Origin: Glomus cerebriforme
Lineage: Eukaryota > Glomeromycota > Glomeromycetes > Glomerales > Glomeraceae
Direction of reading: 5' to 3'
Length of the DNA: 21,371 bases
NCBI GenBank assembly: GCA_003550305.1
Contig: QKYT01001208.1
Span: forward strand, 1-21,371
Positions within the stretch are counted from its first letter, which is position 1. Each line of letters opens with the position of its first letter. The notes below the pieces were generated by a model that had not been told where the DNA came from, made no database searches, and was given only the letters and a program-made list of their open reading frames with translations. The translations under genes were made by a program, and so were the position numbers. Positions 19,114 through 21,371 of the stretch are shown piece after piece.

Positions 19114-20657
19114 TAGAGGTATGCTCTGGTAAAATCTGTTCAATCCATCATCCATTTTTGAACAGATTGGATAATTCAGATTAAGGAATGAACAGATTTC
19201 GGATAATCTGGATAGATCCATTGGATAATACTGAATTGATCAGATGTTATACAGATGATCGTATTGACTGGATTGATCAGATAATCTGATCAAATTTGGT
19301 ATTTTTTTTTATTTTTTTGTTTTTAGTGAATTTTTTTTTATTTTAATACATAAGAACATTTATTAATGTTCTTTTTTATTCTTTTTATAGGAATGAATTC
19401 TTCAGCTTGGTTCCTGGAGGTAATTGAAGGAGGGTGGTTATTAAACTTTAATACAAGAACATTATTAACATTCTTTTTTTTTCTTTTTTATAGGAATGAA
19501 TACTTTGGCTCAACTCCTAGAGGTAATTGAAGGGGGGTGGTTATTAAACTTTAATATAAGAATGTTGCTAACATTCTTTTTTTTTTTTTTATAGGAATGA
19601 ATACTTCAGCTTGACTCCTAAAGGTAATTGAGGAAGGTATTAAACTTTAATACAAAAACATTACTAACATTTTTTTTATAGGAACGAACTCTTTGACTCA
19701 GTTCCTGGAGATAATTGAAGGGTGGTAGTTATTAAACTTTAATACAAGAACATTGCTAACATTCTTTTTTTTCTTTTTATAGGAACGAACACTTTGACTC
19801 GATTTCTGGAAGTAATTGAAGGGGGTGGTTATTAAACTTTAATACAAGAACGTTGCTAATGTTCTTTTTTTTTCTTTTTTATAAGAACGAACACTTTGGC
19901 TCAACTTCTAGAAATAATTGAGAGGGTATTAAACTTTAATACAAGAATGTTGCTAACATTCTTTTTTTTTCTTTTTTTTAGAAACAAACACTTTAGCTGG
20001 ACTCCTAGAGATAATTGAAGGGAGGGTGGTTATTAAACTTTAATATAAAAATATTGCTAACATTCTTTTTTTTCTTTTTTGTAGGAATGAATACTTCAGC
20101 TCAGCTCCTGAAGGTAAATAGAGTAAAAGGGAACGGAAGGGGGAGGTGTTTTTTTATTTTATTATACAAGAACATTTATTAACGTTCATTTTTTTTTTTT
20201 TGTAAGAATGAACTCTTCGGCTTGATTCCTGAAGATAAATGGGATAAATGAGAGTATTTCTTTTTTATTTTATTATACAAGAATGTTTATTAACGTTCAT
20301 TTTTCTTTTCTTTTTTTGTAGGAATGAACTCTTCAGCTAAGCTCTTGGAGGTAAATGGGATAAAGGGGGTAGAGAGGTAGTTTTTTTTATTATAATTTAA
20401 TACAAAAACATTACTAATGTTCTTTTTTTTTTTGTAGGAGTGACTCTTTACCCACCTTCCATTATAATATGTAAAATTTTATAAAAAAATCTGGTAGATC
20501 TAGTGAATGTGGTGATATAAATAGATCATTAGATTGACCAGATATCTGTTGAATCATCTGGTCAATTCGGTGATACAAACAGATCAATTTGAATCTGATC
20601 AATTTTTAAATAGATGATCAGATATCCGGATTGACCAGATTTTAGAGCATACTTCTA
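19114..20657 (+). mobile_element. 1544-bp hAT-like cassette-array element
   Basis: The left tip TAGAGGTATGCTCT (19114) and the reverse complement of the right tip (TAGAAGTATGCTCT, ending 20657) continue as inverted repeats through AAAATCTGTTCAATCC versus AAAATCTGGTCAATCC. Flanks are ATCTATCA (19106-19113) and ATCTGTCA (20658-20665), an 8-bp duplication with one change. The duplicated host text is the LS of KRYLS / LSALE. An 8-bp duplication plus a TAGAG tip fits hAT (YARNG) elements. Subterminal boxes of GATCAGAT, GGATAATCTG and GATCTG fill 19140-19300 and 20490-20650. The interior is the 29-nt cassette array; no transposase is encoded. Confidence 0.8.
19300..20460 (+). repeat. Tandem array of ten units with 29-nt exon-like cores
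   Basis: Cores lie at 19391-19419, 19494-19522, 19595-19623, 19682-19710, 19783-19811, 19885-19913, 19982-20010, 20085-20113, 20206-20234 and 20322-20350, all exactly 29 nt. An eleventh partial unit starts at 20439. Each is preceded by GCTAAC-like, T-tract, TATAG or GTAG, and followed by GTAATTG or GTAAAT. Acceptors are mutated to AA in units 6 and 9; donors are AT in units 4, 6, 7 and 9, all G-to-A. Spacers vary from 58 to 92 nt and contain AAGAACATTGCTAACATTCT-type palindromes with the branch-like CTAAC inside. One unit has a perfect TACTAAC (about 19662). The core reads GAATGAATACTTTGGCTCAA then CTCCTAGAG, and one phase encodes MN(T/S)LAQLLE. Confidence 0.85.
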
Positions 20658-21129
20658 ATCTGTCAGCTCTTGAAAATAATTCAAGTAATAAAAGCAATAA
20701 TGTTCAAGAAGAAATTTCAGATATGAAGAAAAAAAAATAAAAGACAGTGTTCTATTTGCAAATCATAGTATCATGATTTACAAAATTGTTCTGAAAAGTG
20801 CATAATAGTAAATATTAAGTGTAATAAAAAAAATATTTAAGGAAAAATAAGTGAAAATGACTCAAATTATAGTAGTAATTTAAGTCTAGCTCCTTTCAGT
20901 TACCAAAAATGTAAAAGGATAAATATTCTATTATATTACAAATATTATCAAATCATTAATTTTAAAACTTTAAGTATTGCAATTTCTTATTATATGATGC
21001 AAAATTTGTATTTGATAAATTTTATTAAAATTGTATTTTATATTAAATTTATATAATTAAAAAATTATATATGTAAAAGATAGAATATGTATATCCTCCT
21101 ATATCAAGAAAATTTTTTCTTAATTTTAT

Positions 21130-21371
21130 AAAAAAATAATAATAAATAAATAAATTAATTAAAAAAAAAATTAAAAAAAAATTAAAAAAAAAATTATTAA
21201 AAAAAAAATTAACATAAAAAAATTATTAATAAAAAAATTAACATAAAAAAATTATTAATAAAAAAATTAATATAAAAAATTATTAATAAAAAAATTAACA
21301 TAAAAAAATTATTAATAAAAAAATTAACATAAAAAAATTATTAATAAAAAAATTAACATAAAAAAATTATT
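21130..21371. repeat. A/T satellite with a 29-bp unit, running off the window
   Basis: From about 21208 the unit AACATAAAAAAATTATTAAT plus AAAAAAATT repeats about five times with near identity, one copy having AATATA and one fewer A. Before it are shorter AATTAAAAAAAA units. The array continues beyond the window. It is built only of A and T apart from one C per unit. Confidence 0.85.

Larger units (their letters stand above)
18142..21056 (+). pseudogene. FAR1-like / MULE-type protein relic interrupted by two elements
   Basis: ATG at 18142 opens MNDI-stop-NYSHIKND, an acidic NNDDEPNDSS segment and NIYTG (18142-18247). After a MITE, 18419-18730 repeats YTG and continues TFITFEVLETCLK, YAEKQ, a frameshift, FEIRIVRYKKENGSW, RNQESAYIECKFLVNAAYYK: the layout of a FAR1 DNA-binding domain (Mutator-derived). 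18735-19113 has DSVRYLDSKKEQYGHGLRL, KKTLNIVIEN and KRKPFNKRYLS. After the cassette element, 20658-21056 resumes LSALENNSS and then a zinc knuckle C-x2-C-x4-H-x4-C at 20748-20789, with a stop inside it. The DDE transposase core and SWIM finger expected between the N- and C-terminal parts are missing. In-frame stops lie near 18154, 18778 and 18988. The parent was probably a domesticated or mobile MULE protein; this copy is dead. Confidence 0.65.

Noticed and set aside
19300..20460. CRISPR-like array
   Set aside because: Cores are near-identical rather than unique spacers, the units carry splice-like signals and lie in a transposon, and the organism is eukaryotic.
1..21371. Mitochondrial or Plasmodium/Dictyostelium origin because of extreme AT content
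   Set aside because: Spliceosomal-type introns and several nuclear transposon families argue against an organelle. The relic protein families resemble those of arbuscular mycorrhizal fungi rather than the protists, although this rests on memory.

Overview
The window is extremely AT-rich eukaryotic DNA with short spliceosomal-type introns (GTAAGT or GTATGT at the 5' end, a CTAAC-like branch site, a T-tract and TAG at the 3' end). It has no bacterial operon structure and contains many decayed transposon and gene-family relics. Protein relics on both strands (a FAR1-like/MULE-type protein with a CCHC knuckle, a coiled-coil plus C-x2-C protein, a KWxxxTExxVKDALYNFG-type protein, and a Ty3/gypsy integrase) best match, from memory, families expanded in arbuscular mycorrhizal fungi (Glomeromycotina, Rhizophagus/Gigaspora-like). 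No intact conventional gene was found. Every protein-coding feature is a pseudogene with stops or frameshifts, and many stops can be explained by C-to-T (or G-to-A) change.

Layout. 1-200: terminal part of a GGATATCC-rich element. 201-312: a dispersed repeat whose inverted partner lies at 15108-15223. 813-1604 (-) and 6334-7641 (-): two paralogous relics of one gene family with the same intron position. 2736-4575: a large quasi-palindromic inverted-repeat element containing two facing arrays of 32-nt exon-like cassettes. 4801-4977: a small unassigned relic. 5613-6062: a Ty3/gypsy integrase relic. 9531-9791 (-): an unassigned relic. 10808-12167: an element with about 26-bp terminal inverted repeats filled by a 50-bp minisatellite. 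12773-17118 (-): a coiled-coil/zinc-motif gene relic split by a 2-kb element (14097-16078) that carries 57-nt exon-like cassettes. 17278-17553 (-): an unassigned ORF. 18142-21056 (+): a FAR1-like/MULE relic split by a 171-bp MITE (12-bp direct repeats) and by a 1544-bp hAT-like element (19114-20657) that carries ten 29-nt exon-like cassettes. 21130-21371: an A/T satellite running off the window end.

The most interesting signal is that three different inverted-repeat or target-duplication elements carry tandem arrays of an 'intron plus microexon' unit: hairpin containing a branch-site-like motif, T-tract, AG, an exon core of nearly fixed length (29, 57 or 32 nt), then GTRAGT or GTAATT. The spacers vary in length but the exon cores do not. 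In both cases where the element sits inside a recognisable gene relic, the cassette splice sites point in the host gene's direction. This suggests mobile tandem exon/intron arrays that may be removed or processed by the host spliceosome. That interpretation is inference; the sequence layout is directly visible.
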